Shown piece after piece: positions 1 to 8,739 of a stretch of 64,000 bases of DNA. Location: positions 1-64,000 of the forward strand of contig CALOBA010000018.1 of assembly GCA_942491465.1 (NCBI GenBank), written 5' to 3'. The notes under the pieces are model-generated. The model was not told where the DNA came from. It saw only the letters and a program-made list of their open reading frames with translations, and searched no databases. Within the stretch, counting starts at the first letter, position 1, and each line of letters opens with the position of its first letter. Both the position numbers and the translations under genes were made by a program. The stretch comes from CALOBA01 sp942491465 (lineage in GTDB: Bacteria > Pseudomonadota > Gammaproteobacteria > Chromatiales > Chromatiaceae).

Positions 1-834
1 CCTCACCGTAGGCGGCGATGGCCAGTGTAGGCGCCCTCGGCCCGTGCGGTCGCTGAGGGCGGCGCGCAGCTCGCCGAGCCTCACGACGGGGCGATGCCCC
101 TTGTTCATGTGGGCACCGACTGTAAATCCGGCGCCCGCGTCAGCGCCTCGCCGTAGGCGGCGATGGCCTCGGTGTAGGCGCCCTCGGCCCCGGCATGGTC
201 GCTCAGGGCAGCGCGCAGCTCGCCGAGCATCCGGAGGGCGGCGCCCTTGTTCATGTGGGCATCGACATCATCCGGCGCCCGCGTCAGCGCCTCGCCGCAG
301 GCGGCGATGGCCTCGGTGTAGGCGCCCTCGGCCCCGGCATGGTCGCTGAGGGCGGCGCGCAGCTCGCCGAGCCTCCAGAGGGCGGTGCCCTTGTTCATGT
401 GGGCATCGACATAATCCGGCGCCCGCGTCAGCGCCTCGCCGTAGGCGGCGATGGCCTGGGTGTAGGCGCCCTCGGCCCCGGCATGGTCGCTCAGGGCGGC
501 GCGCAGCTCGCCGAGCCTCATGAGGGCGCTGCCCTTGTTCATGTGGGCAACGACATCATCCGGCGCCCGCGTCAGCGCCTCGCCGTAGGCGGCGATGGCC
601 TCGGTGTAGGCGCCCTCGGCCCCGGCATGGTCGCTCAGGGCGGCGCGCAGCTCGCCGAGCCTCACGAGGACGCTGCCCTTGTTCATGTGGGCACCGACAT
701 AATCCGGCGCCCGCGTCAGCGCCTCGCCGTAGGCGGCGATGGCCTCGGTGTAGGCGCCCTCGGCCCCGGCATGGTCGCTCAGGGCGGCGCGCAGCTCGCC
801 GAGCCTCCAGAGGATCAGGCCCTTTTCGTTGTAG
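1..834 (-). repeat. Tandem 144-bp repeats encoding near-identical TPR units
   Basis: The same 144-bp unit (48 codons) recurs in phase: the string gcgcccgcgt begins at 131, 275 and 419 and continues at the same period to about 709. Units differ by only a few bases. The unit at the window edge (1-130) carries several small indels relative to the others. Such uniform repeats indicate recent unequal recombination or gene conversion. Confidence 0.9.
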
Positions 835-2717
835 GCAACGACATCATCCGGCGCCCGTCTCAGCGCCTGGTCCAAACTCGCAAGTGCCTCTCGGTACGCC
901 GCCTCGGCCGCCCCATGCCGGGCGCGGGCAGCGGCCAGCTCGCCGATGCGCCGAGCAACCGTCCCCGCGGCATAGGCCGTCTCCAGCCGCAGCTCCGTGC
1001 GTAGCGCCGCCAGCGCATCGCCCAGCGCATAGCGGGCATTGGCAAGCGCGTCGTCCATGACCTTGAGCCACTCCCGCCAACCCCGCTCCCAATCCTGCCG
1101 GTTGGCGTGATAGATCGCCTCGGCGACCGCCTCCGGGTCGTCCGCCCCGCGCGCCCGATAGATCGCCTCCAGCGCCGCATGGGCCTCCCGGGTCGGCTCG
1201 GGCTCCAGCCCGGCGATGAGGCGCCGCAGCAGGTCGTGGATGCGGTAGCGGTCCGGCCCGGCCTCGGATCGAACCGGGTCGCGCCAGACGAAGGAGAAGC
1301 TGGTGAGGGTGGCGAAGTCGGCGCGGCTGGCGTCGAAGCGCAGCCGGTCCCCCAGCTCGAAATACAGCGCGCGGTCGAAGCCGCGGGCGGCGGCCAGGTG
1401 GGTGACGGCGGATTGGACCTCGGCGGTGCTGTAGGACAGCAGACGCATCACCAGCTCGCGGCCCAGGTCGCGCCGGGTGCCGTCGGCCCCCGCCGGAAAT
1501 GCCGCGGCGGTGAGCCCGTCGCCCCGCGCACGGGCGCGCAGGCACAGGTCCGCGGCCAGGCCCAGATAGAGCGGATGGACCTGGTCGGGGGCGATCTCGG
1601 TGTAGTGGATCAGCCCGGCGCGCAGTGCCCGGTCGGGGTCGCCTGCGCGCTCGCGGCCGGGCTGGTGGCCGAGGGCGCGGATCAGATAGTCGTCGGCATC
1701 CGGCGGGTCCAGGTGGCCGATGAGCTGGCTGTCGAGCACCTCGGCGGGGATGGGGCAGTCCGGCGCATGGGCCCAGCGCGGCGGCTCCCGCCCGGCCAGC
1801 ACGACGATGACGCCGTGGTTGGGGCGGTAGAGTTGGGCCAGCAGCGCCCGCAGCCATTCGTCGCGCTCGAAATAGCTCGCCTGGGACTCGGTGTGGCGGC
1901 CGGTGCCCCAGAAGGATTCGTGGGTGTCGAACAGCAGCACCAGCCGCGGCGGGGCGCCGGGGAGTTGCATGGCCGCATCGATGGACTCGCCGAGCAGCCG
2001 GGGCAGTGCCTCGCCCAGGCGGGCGCCCTGGTCGACGGCGGCCATGGTCTGCAGGTCCTGCAGGCGGGCCTCGTCGAGCTTGAGGCCGGTGCGCCAGAGG
2101 GCGAAATTGGCCTTGAGGTGTTTGTCGAACAGGCCCAGGACCTTCACCGCAAGGCCCGCCACCGGGGTGTCGCTGATCAGGTCGAACAGCGTGCCGGCAA
2201 AGTCCGCCTCCGCCGCCGGGAACAGCGCCTTGATGCGCTCGGCGGAGAGCTGGCCGCGCCCGCGCAGATAGAGCATGAGCCCGAAGTCGAAGAGCGGCAG
2301 CTTGAACCCCCGGTCGCCCAGGGCGCGGCCGATCATCAGCGGCCCGGACCAGTAACCTCGCGGGTCGTCCTCGGCGCTGCCGAGACCGGCGAGGTCGTGA
2401 TAGACACAGGGGACGGTGACGGCGGCATCGGCGGCCTGGACGAGCGCATCGTAGCCGCCGACGCAGGCGCGGTCGTCTTCGATGGCGTCGAGCCGCGCCC
2501 AGTCGGCGGCCGGCAGCCGTCGGCAGTAGCCGGTGAGCAGGAGCTTCAGCAGCAGCGACTTGCCGTTGCCGCCGTCGCCGTGGAAGAACAGCATCTGCTC
2601 CAGCGGCGGCTCGGCATGCAGATAGCGCAGAAACCGTCGCCGCTCGCCGAGACGGTCGGCGAACAGCGGCAGGGCGCGGTCGTGCTCGGTGATGCGAGGC
2701 GGCGGCTCGAGGGTCAT
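105..2717 (-). CDS. STAND-type P-loop NTPase with C-terminal TPR repeats
   Basis: About 870 residues from the ATG at 2717, chosen because GGGAG lies 8 nt upstream; a TTG start at 2756 would add 13 residues. The N-terminus has a P-loop (GDGGNGKS, about residues 47-54), then a Walker B-like strand (LVLLFDTHE) and a GREPPRW segment, the layout of STAND/AAA regulatory NTPases. The C-terminal third consists of TPR units, the last ones nearly identical (AAYGEALTRAP). STAND-TPR proteins act as signalling switches and several families are anti-phage sensors; that role here is inferred from the nearby restriction locus. The present stop at 105 arises from a 2-bp insertion in a repeat (gactgtaaatc against gacataatc in its sisters). 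Repeat coding continues beyond it, so the protein is probably longer natively or recently truncated. Confidence 0.7.
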   Translation of the reverse strand: MTLEPPPRITEHDRALPLFADRLGERRRFLRYLHAEPPLEQMLFFHGDGGNGKSLLLKLLLTGYCRRLPAADWARLDAIEDDRACVGGYDALVQAADAAVTVPCVYHDLAGLGSAEDDPRGYWSGPLMIGRALGDRGFKLPLFDFGLMLYLRGRGQLSAERIKALFPAAEADFAGTLFDLISDTPVAGLAVKVLGLFDKHLKANFALWRTGLKLDEARLQDLQTMAAVDQGARLGEALPRLLGESIDAAMQLPGAPPRLVLLFDTHESFWGTGRHTESQASYFERDEWLRALLAQLYRPNHGVIVVLAGREPPRWAHAPDCPIPAEVLDSQLIGHLDPPDADDYLIRALGHQPGRERAGDPDRALRAGLIHYTEIAPDQVHPLYLGLAADLCLRARARGDGLTAAAFPAGADGTRRDLGRELVMRLLSYSTAEVQSAVTHLAAARGFDRALYFELGDRLRFDASRADFATLTSFSFVWRDPVRSEAGPDRYRIHDLLRRLIAGLEPEPTREAHAALEAIYRARGADDPEAVAEAIYHANRQDWERGWREWLKVMDDALANARYALGDALAALRTELRLETAYAAGTVARRIGELAAARARHGAAEAAYREALASLDQALRRAPDDVVAYNEKGLILWRLGELRAALSDHAGAEGAYTEAIAAYGEALTRAPDYVGAHMNKGSVLVRLGELRAALSDHAGAEGAYTEAIAAYGEALTRAPDDVVAHMNKGSALMRLGELRAALSDHAGAEGAYTQAIAAYGEALTRAPDYVDAHMNKGTALWRLGELRAALSDHAGAEGAYTEAIAACGEALTRAPDDVDAHMNKGAALRMLGELRAALSDHAGAEGAYTEAIAAYGEALTRAPDLQSVPT

Positions 2718-2767
2718 GCGGTGGGCTCCCTGGTGATTCTGCGGCGATTGTATCAACGATGGCGCGC

Positions 2768-2995
2768 TGTCCCTGGGGGCGGCGACGCGGGTCAGCGCAT
2801 TGCCGCTCCAGGACTTTTCCAGCTACTTGGGTGAGCTGGGCAGCGACATCGCCGGTCCGCACGAAACCACGGACTACGAAGCCAGGTCGCTCGACAAGTG
2901 GCTCGAACCGTAGTCGCCGATGCGGGGCCGCTGATCGCCTTCGCCTCGGTGGATCTGCTCTTCGTCCGCAAGGCGCTGTTCTCGCCGCTGACCAT
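2768..2995 (+). pseudogene. Remnant of a PIN-type toxin-antitoxin pair
   Basis: One frame ends ...DYEARSLDKWLEP at the stop 2911-2913, resembling the C-terminus of a small antitoxin. Overlapping it, a GTG start at 2898 opens MARTVVADAGPLIAFASVD, the typical first strand and catalytic aspartate of DUF3368/PIN RNases. The PIN frame is lost after about 30 residues where a dispersed repeat (3006-3042) begins. Both genes are therefore fragments, truncated at the repeat. Confidence 0.5.
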
Positions 2996-3005
2996 GACCA
3001 AAGCT

Positions 3006-3042
3006 GAGTTTTCATGGAGTTGGCGTGGTCCGACCCGAAGGA
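3006..3042 (+). repeat. Dispersed repeat (gagttggcgtggtccgac type)
   Basis: The string gagttttcatggagttgg and the following cgtggtccgacccgaag are found here and again several times at 13036-13282. It marks the point where the PIN toxin fragment is cut off, so it behaves as a recombination or insertion boundary. Confidence 0.7.
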
Positions 3043-3052
3043 TACCGAAGGA

Positions 3053-4069
3053 TCAATGCAGGCGCCCCGGTCTTGGGGCACCGAGTTGGAAGCTCGGGTG
3101 GCGGTTGTAGAAGGTCTCGAACTGCCGCTCTACCTCATGCTGAGGGCACTTTAAGATGCGTTCCACCTGGGCGTCGATCATCTTTGCCAACTCCTCCGTG
3201 GGTTCCTCGTCGCCTTGCATGGCCAGCGCGAGGGCTTCGCGACCGAGCCGATGCCCAATACCGCTCAAGGCCCACATCGCATCGCCACGCAGCCGCTCCG
3301 GACCATCGACAATCTCCGTCATCAGCGGCACGACGGCGCGTGCATCGCCGGCACGACTCAAAAACCCGTTACGCTCGTAGAAGTCGTGTTCCGCCACCAG
3401 GCAATGCAGGAGGGCATCCGCGGCACGCGGGTCGTCCAGATCAATGAGCCCCCAGAGCGCTCCGACCCAGTGCGGCTTCGCGCTGGTTTGTGTGTCCTCG
3501 AAAAACATCCACAGCCGGTCTACTTCCGACTTTGCGTCCAACAGGCCCAGCGCCACACAGGCCAGACCCCGGCCGTAGTCATCGAAGCCATCCCAGCAGT
3601 CCGCCAGGGCCTGCGCCCCCGTCGGCCCGGTCCAGCGCAGCGCGGCAATCAGGCGCTCCTGAACGCCGGCACCTGCCCGACGATGCGAACGCATCCAATC
3701 GCCGCGCACCCAGGCGACGACCTCAGGGGCGGCGCCCGCGCCGAACGCCCGCATCCGCTTCAGCCAGGGATACTCCGCCAGTCCGCCGGCGATGGGCACG
3801 AGCTCGATGAGTGCCGCCAGGTCCGCTGCCTCCTCGACCCGGCGAATCCGAGCGCCGTCACGCTGCCGGAGCGACGACCGCATCGCCGACGCCTGCTCGA
3901 ACACGTGCGCCTGGACGCTGAACTCCAGCTGCATGGTCCGCCACATGGTCGAGGCGCTGGGCACAAGCGCCGCTTCGCGCCGCGTCGGCTGCTGCTTCGA
4001 TCGCAATTGCGCCTGCCGGCGGGTCTGCTGTTTCTTGACTCGGCGTTTTTGTTCGCGGTTCTTGGACAT
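3053..4069 (-). CDS. HEAT-repeat-like hypothetical protein
   Basis: 338 residues. The N-terminus is very basic (MSKNREQKRRVKKQQTRR), followed by an all-helical region with alternating alanine/leucine-rich helices and motifs such as GDAMWALSGIGHRLG and DDPRAADALLHCL that look like HEAT/Armadillo repeats. No catalytic motif is visible. The gene is monocistronic, between a toxin remnant and REP-like repeats. I do not recognise a named family; the basic tail could bind nucleic acid or ribosomes, but that is a guess. Confidence 0.55.
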   Translation of the reverse strand: MSKNREQKRRVKKQQTRRQAQLRSKQQPTRREAALVPSASTMWRTMQLEFSVQAHVFEQASAMRSSLRQRDGARIRRVEEAADLAALIELVPIAGGLAEYPWLKRMRAFGAGAAPEVVAWVRGDWMRSHRRAGAGVQERLIAALRWTGPTGAQALADCWDGFDDYGRGLACVALGLLDAKSEVDRLWMFFEDTQTSAKPHWVGALWGLIDLDDPRAADALLHCLVAEHDFYERNGFLSRAGDARAVVPLMTEIVDGPERLRGDAMWALSGIGHRLGREALALAMQGDEEPTEELAKMIDAQVERILKCPQHEVERQFETFYNRHPSFQLGAPRPGRLH

Positions 4070-4109
4070 GTTTCACTGCAAGGTTGCTTGTTGGTATCAG
4101 CGCTGCGAG

Positions 4110-4235
4110 CGGCTGCCGTTGTGGGCGCAACGGACCCCGCATTCCGCTTCGCTTCATCCGGGTCCCAAACGCGATCGCGGTTCCTTCAGAGCCGGCGGCC
4201 GGCGGATCAACCTATCGGGCATCCGCCCTACGAAA
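4110..4235. repeat. REP-like palindromic repeats
   Basis: Contains cattccgcttcgcttcatcc, whose inverted counterpart (gatgaagcgaagcggaat) is at 5047-5070, and cctatcgggcatccgcccta, which recurs at 14057-14078 and 28399-28420. These are short dispersed extragenic repeats. Confidence 0.7.
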
Positions 4236-4253
4236 GGCCCGCTTTGGGAGGGA

Positions 4254-4847
4254 TCAAGCGTCGGAGGCTGGCGGAGCGGCCGCCGGAGCCGGCAGGTCGA
4301 GAAGCTCCCAGAGCGGGATGCTGAGCCCGTCCAGGGTCGCGAAGGTCAGCGGCTCTTCGGCGGCAATCACCGTCCCTTTGTCGAAGCCGTCGGCGCCGAG
4401 CAGGAAACGCAGCGCGTAATGCTCCAGTGGGTCGATGAGCAGGTATTCGCCCACGCCGGCGCGTTCATACAGGGTCTTCTTCTGGCGCAGGTCAAGGGCA
4501 GCGGTGGTTGGGGAGAGGACCTCGACGACGAGGTCCGGCGCACCGTCGATGTGGGTTTCGGTGATGATGGATGCGTCGCAGACGACCAGGATGTCGGGCT
4601 GCACGACGTCCTGTTCCGACAGCTTGACGTCGGTGGGTGCGACGAATGGCCGGCAGGGTCGTCCACGCAATTGCTGCTCAATGCGCGCAAACACGCCGCC
4701 GACGATGGCCTGATGCCGGATACTCGGCGCCGGCGCCATCGACAAGGCTGCACCGTCGATCAGCTCCCAACGCTCATCGCCGCGCCAGGCGCGGTAATCG
4801 TCCCAGGTGAACTGGTCTCCTGTCTTGGCAAGGGCGGGAGATGACAT
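4254..4847 (-). CDS. Uma2-family (DUF820) putative PD-(D/E)XK nuclease
   Basis: 197 residues from ATG 4847 (MSSPALAKTGDQFTWDDY). The family signature is present: ERWELIDGAALSMAPAP near the N-terminus, VVQPDILVVCD in the middle, then PDLVVEVLSPTT and a lysine (RQKKTLYERAGVGEYLLIDP), matching the Uma2 restriction-endonuclease-like fold. The biological role of the family is not established; it is often found in multiple copies in cyanobacteria and Chromatiales. An upstream ATG in frame exists but lies within repeats, so I prefer the internal start. Monocistronic. Confidence 0.8.
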   Translation of the reverse strand: MSSPALAKTGDQFTWDDYRAWRGDERWELIDGAALSMAPAPSIRHQAIVGGVFARIEQQLRGRPCRPFVAPTDVKLSEQDVVQPDILVVCDASIITETHIDGAPDLVVEVLSPTTAALDLRQKKTLYERAGVGEYLLIDPLEHYALRFLLGADGFDKGTVIAAEEPLTFATLDGLSIPLWELLDLPAPAAAPPASDA

Positions 4848-5508
4848 GGCGGCGGCGTCGGGATGGTTGTTGGCAACAATCGACACTATAGCCCCTCGCC
4901 GGCGCAGTGGGAATCCAAGGGCCTGAGGCCGAACTTCTTGATTCGATACTGACGGTCGCTGTAGCTCGACAGGACGACGATACGGGTCGCGGTGCCTTGA
5001 TCGCGGATTCTTCGAACCACTTCCAGACCATTGAGCTGCGTAGCCCGGATGAAGCGAAGCGGAATCCGGGGTCCGCTGCGCGCACAAGGGCAGGGTTGCG
5101 GCGTTGCCGAGGCGCCAAGACCTGGATTCCGCTGCGCTGTATCCAGGCTACGTGCTACCTCCCGGGCTGCCTGGCGCCCATCGGGAACGGGATCGCTATC
5201 GCTATCGGGATCGATAGCGATAGCGACGCCGACAACGAACACGTTTGGGTGTTTGTCGTACCTCGGCGCCGGGGTACCAGGTGCTGGGCTCGATTACGAA
5301 AACGATAACGACAACCAAAGACTTGACTCATCTGCAAGCGTTTGGCGCCTTCAAGCAACCCAGTGCAACGGTGCGAAAGTCTCGACACCGCTTGCAGGTC
5401 GCTGTGTCGACCTGGAGGTCGACACTCCGGCCGGCGCGTCAGGCTCCAGGTCGATGCGCGTTCGCGGCGGCCCGGGCCAAAGGGTATCGGCACTTTCGGA
5501 GCAGAGCA
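4848..5508. other. Gene-free interval: repeats and a gene scrap
   Basis: Holds a response-regulator scrap (4931-5040), an inverted REP-like copy (5040-5080) and short hexamer-type runs (ctatcgctatcgggatcgat near 5195-5225). No intact gene is visible. Confidence 0.6.
4931..5040 (-). pseudogene. Fragment of a response-regulator receiver domain
   Basis: The minus strand reads LNGLEVVRRIRDQGTATR followed by IVVLSSYSDRQYRIKKFGL, matching the middle of a REC domain (alpha3-beta4 region of NarL-type regulators). No phosphoacceptor aspartate, start or output domain is retained, so this is an isolated scrap between REP-like repeats. Confidence 0.55.
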
Positions 5509-5651
5509 CTCGTGCTTTGCCGCGAAACTGACGAGACCGGCGGCACCTGTGGGAGCGATTTGCAATCGCGACTGCCGCGACGCGGAAGATCGCGACTGCA
5601 AGTCGCTCCCACAGCGCCGGTGGCCTCGGGACTTCCGCAGCGCTGCACTAG
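5509..5651. mobile_element. MITE-like palindromic element, family B, copy 1
   Basis: 143 bp ending ...GCACTAG and starting CTCGTGCTTTGC. It shares its ends and its inner palindrome (gggagcgatttgcaatcgcg / cgcgactgcaagtcgctccc) with the 155-bp element at 43289-43443 in the opposite orientation. The right end supplies the TAG stop of hsdS (5648-5650). No coding capacity. Confidence 0.65.
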
Positions 5652-7419
5652 GCGGGGGTGCCGGCGGGCTCCAGCGCCTCGTGGAGCAGGGCTTCGAGGA
5701 GGCGGGCGCGGCTGGTGTCGGCGGTGGTGAGGGCGGCCTCCAGCCGGTCGCAGAGGGCCATCAGGGCATCGACCTTGGCCACGATGCGGTGTTGTTCGGG
5801 GAGGGGTGGGAGGGGGACGAGCAACTGCGTCACGTTGCGCCGAAAACTGTTCTTGAGACCCGTCTGAGGGCGCGTCTTGAACGCGTTCATGTGGATCTTG
5901 GCCAAGCGCTGAATAGAGCAGAAACGCGTATCAACATCGTCTGCGTCGGGACGAACGCGACCATCGCCGTATGCTGATTGATGCACGCTGGTTCCAAGCC
6001 TTCCGGAACAAGTCCGAGCTAAGCCCATCGATCGCCTCAACGAAAATGAGTATGTCTCCCCGGCTTCTAACTGGGTAGCGGATACCCTCTCCATCAACGG
6101 GCGGATTCTTGACGCGCTGAATGTTGGCTTGAAACGAGTCGGTAGTCGTCCCTCGACACGTTGCGCCATTCGGACAAAGATCGCGCCCTCGGGGGCGTAG
6201 AACTTGGCCCAATCGCGCGAACCGCTTGTGACGAATTGGCTCAGGTCTCCAAGGCGCACCCATTCCCAGGCATCAGGCAAGTTGAAGCAAGTTTCTTCAT
6301 CGCCGATGGGTGGCGGGGGCTTCTTCTTTCTGATCTCGCCCTCTCGCACGAGCCGCGTTTTCCCCGCCGCAATCCGCTTCAACAACTCCGACGCCGGTTC
6401 GTCGTTCGGGTCCTGCTCCACCAGTTTGCCGCGGACGGCGAGGTTGAGGATGGTCTGGCGCAGCGGTTTGATCTGGTCGGGGCGGGTAGTGAGGGCGGGG
6501 AGCGTGGCGAGGGCGAAGCGGGCGTTGTGCGGGAGGTCGGACGCGGCGGCGTCGGGCCCGGAATCAGTGGCCGTCAGGCGGGCGAGGCTGGCGGCGGTCA
6601 GCCGGTCGCGGGTGGCCTCAGCAGCCGTGCGCGCCGCCTCCAGCCGGTCCAGCAGCGCCATCAGCTCGTCCACCTTCGCCACGATCCGGTGTTGCTCCGG
6701 TAGGGGTGGGAGGGCTACGATAAAGCCTGTCACATCCTCGCGCAAAATGCCGGGATTAAGGTCTGCTGCGGTCGTCCTGGAGTTGGTCTGTCGCCAAACG
6801 GTCAGCTCGACAAGTTCGAGAAAAGCCGAGGGTGCATCACGAGATCGGAGGCAACGCCATTAGCTGGTCGAGCTTATGGCGACCTCATCAAGGTCCGCAG
6901 GTCGATTGCCCGTTCGCCAACAACGGCGCCTTTGCGGTAATTGGGTCCGCGCCCGCTCGATCGACGGTCCGAACTTGCACGAGCGCGTTCAACGAATTGT
7001 CCTAAACGAGGCCGCGTGTCGCCAAAATCGACAATTGGCCATTCGGACGTAGGGAAGCCGCCCGGGGTCGGGGACGTAGTACTTGGCGGTTCCAATCGCG
7101 GCCGGAACCCAAATCGATGAAGCGAGCTTGCCAAGGCGCGCCCAATTCATGCAGTGGCTAGGTCGAAGGACGGTTCTTCGGCACCGATGCGGGCAAAGAT
7201 GAGGTCTTCTCGCTTTCCTGATCTCCCTTTCGCCTTCACCAACCGCGCCTTCTCCACCGCAATCCGCTCCAACAACTCCGAAGCCGGCTCATCACCCGCC
7301 TCCTGCGCGACCAACTTCCCCCGCACCGCAAGGTCCAGCACAAAGCGGCGCAGGCGGGGCACCGCGTCGGGCGCCTCGGCCACTTGGTCGTAGAGGGCCA
7401 GCAGTCGGTCGGCGTTCAT
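5648..7419 (-). pseudogene. hsdS: Type I restriction specificity subunit, disrupted
   Basis: The first part (7419 to 7147) starts MNADRLLALYDQVAEAPDAV and has RRFVLDLAVRGKLV and EPASELLERIAVEKARLVKA, standard HsdS features. It is out of frame with a second piece (about 7134-6874, KYYVPDP-like target-recognition text) and a third (6745-5648) holding the central conserved region (LPPLPEQHRIVAKVDELMAL), a second RQTILNLAVRGKLVEQD and the final EQHRIVAKVDALMALCDRLE. At least three frame breaks occur (near 7140, 6870 and within 6020-6260). It would provide DNA target specificity for hsdM/hsdR; as read it cannot make a full protein. Frame breaks could be real decay or assembly error. Confidence 0.8.
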
Positions 7420-7539
7420 GTGCGGTCGTCGTTCTCGGCGGGGATCAGGGGCGTCAGGCGTTGACTGGCTTGACTGGCTTGACTGGCTCCCACGCTCCAG
7501 AGACTGTGAGAGTATTCAAAAAACCGGCGATGCAAAGGA

Positions 7540-7650
7540 TTGTTACCACAGAGAACACAGAGAACACAGAGAAAAGAGCCCTTTTCTTTCAATGACCTAA
7601 AATCTCTGTGTCCTCTGTGTCCTCTGTGTCCTCTGTGTCCTCTGTGGTGA
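7540..7650. repeat. Inverted arrays of a 9-bp microsatellite
   Basis: The left arm is ccacagagaacacagaga with its repeats (7550-7575). The right arm has ctctgtgtcctctgtgtcct repeated about five times (7602-7648). The arms are largely complementary and could form a long imperfect hairpin. This CACAGAG/CTCTGTG repeat type is non-coding. Confidence 0.75.
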
Positions 7651-7691
7651 GTGATTTCATGGCCGGTTCTGCGAATACTTGCCCAATCTCT

Positions 7692-8709
7692 CCAGCGTGG
7701 GAGCAGAGGCGGACGCTCCAGCGTCCCGAGCGCGCGGCGACGGCGACGACACGCGGCGCTGGAGCGCCGGCCAGACACTCCCACGCTGGAGCGTGGGAGC
7801 GAGGCGGCGAGCCTCAGCCAGCTCAAGCAATCGGTTGGGCATGGGAAGCGGCTGCGCCGCCGTGGGGCTTGTGGGAGCGGCTTCCAGCCGCGACCCGCGC
7901 GAGCGCAGCGCGGCGCGGGTGTGCGCTCGGCGAGCACGGTGGGAACAAAATCTGGCTGGGCGGTGACGCCGAGGGCGGGCGGCGCGGCTGCGCCGCGCCG
8001 ATCGCGGCTGGAAGCCGCTCCCACGGCGGCGGCTGCGCCGCCCCGGCAGGCGCACAGCGGTGGCTGAGAACTGTGTCTGCTGAGGGTCATGGGTAATCTG
8101 GTAGTCGCTTGTCGGCTCGGAATGATCGTCTCAGGAGGTGCCATTCGCACGGAGCAACACCCGAGTGAAGGTTGCTATTTGCGCCGGATCTTGACTGGCT
8201 CCCACGCTCCAGCGTGGGAGCAGAGGCGGACGCTCCAGCGTCCCGAGCGCGCGGCGACGGCGACGACACGCGGCGCTGGAGCGCCGGCCAGACACTCCCA
8301 CGCTGGAGCGTGGGAGCGAGGCGGCGAGCCTCAGCCAGCTCAAGCAATCGGTTGGGCATGGGAAGCGGCTGCGCCGCCGTCGGGCTTGTGGGAGCGGCTT
8401 CCAGCCGCGACCCGCGCGAGCGCGGCGAGGCGCGGGTGTGCGCTCGGCGAGCACGGTGGGAACAAAATCTGGCTGGGCGGTGACGCCGAGGGCGGGCGGC
8501 GCGGCTGCGCCGCGCCGATCGCGGCTGGAAGCCGCTCCCACGGCGGCGGCTGCGCCGCCCCGGCAGGCGCACAGCGGAGGCTCAGAACGGTGTTTGCTGA
8601 GGGTCATGGGTAATCAGGTGGTCGCTTTTCGGCTCGGAATGATCGTCTCAGGAGGTGCCATTCGCACGGAGCAACACCCGCGTGAAGGATGTTGTTTGCG
8701 CCGGATCTT
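7692..8709. repeat. 517-bp tandem duplication of palindrome-rich DNA
   Basis: Two copies (about 7692-8192 and 8209-8709) with a constant 517-bp offset; for example gaggcggcgagcc is at 7801 and 8318 and gggtcatgggtaat at 8084 and 8601. Each holds inverted pairs such as ctcccacgctggagcgtggg and gcggctggaagccgctccca. There is no coding content. It separates hsdM from hsdS, which are normally adjacent. Confidence 0.9.
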
Positions 8710-8739
8710 CCGGGCTTGGTCAGCGAAACGCCGATGGAT

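Noticed and set aside
1..834. CRISPR array
   Set aside because: The 144-bp period is in coding frame and encodes TPR units; there are no unique spacers.
5040..5640. Short overlapping frames upstream of the Uma2 gene
   Set aside because: They are made of REP-like repeats and MITE B; no family match or start signal.
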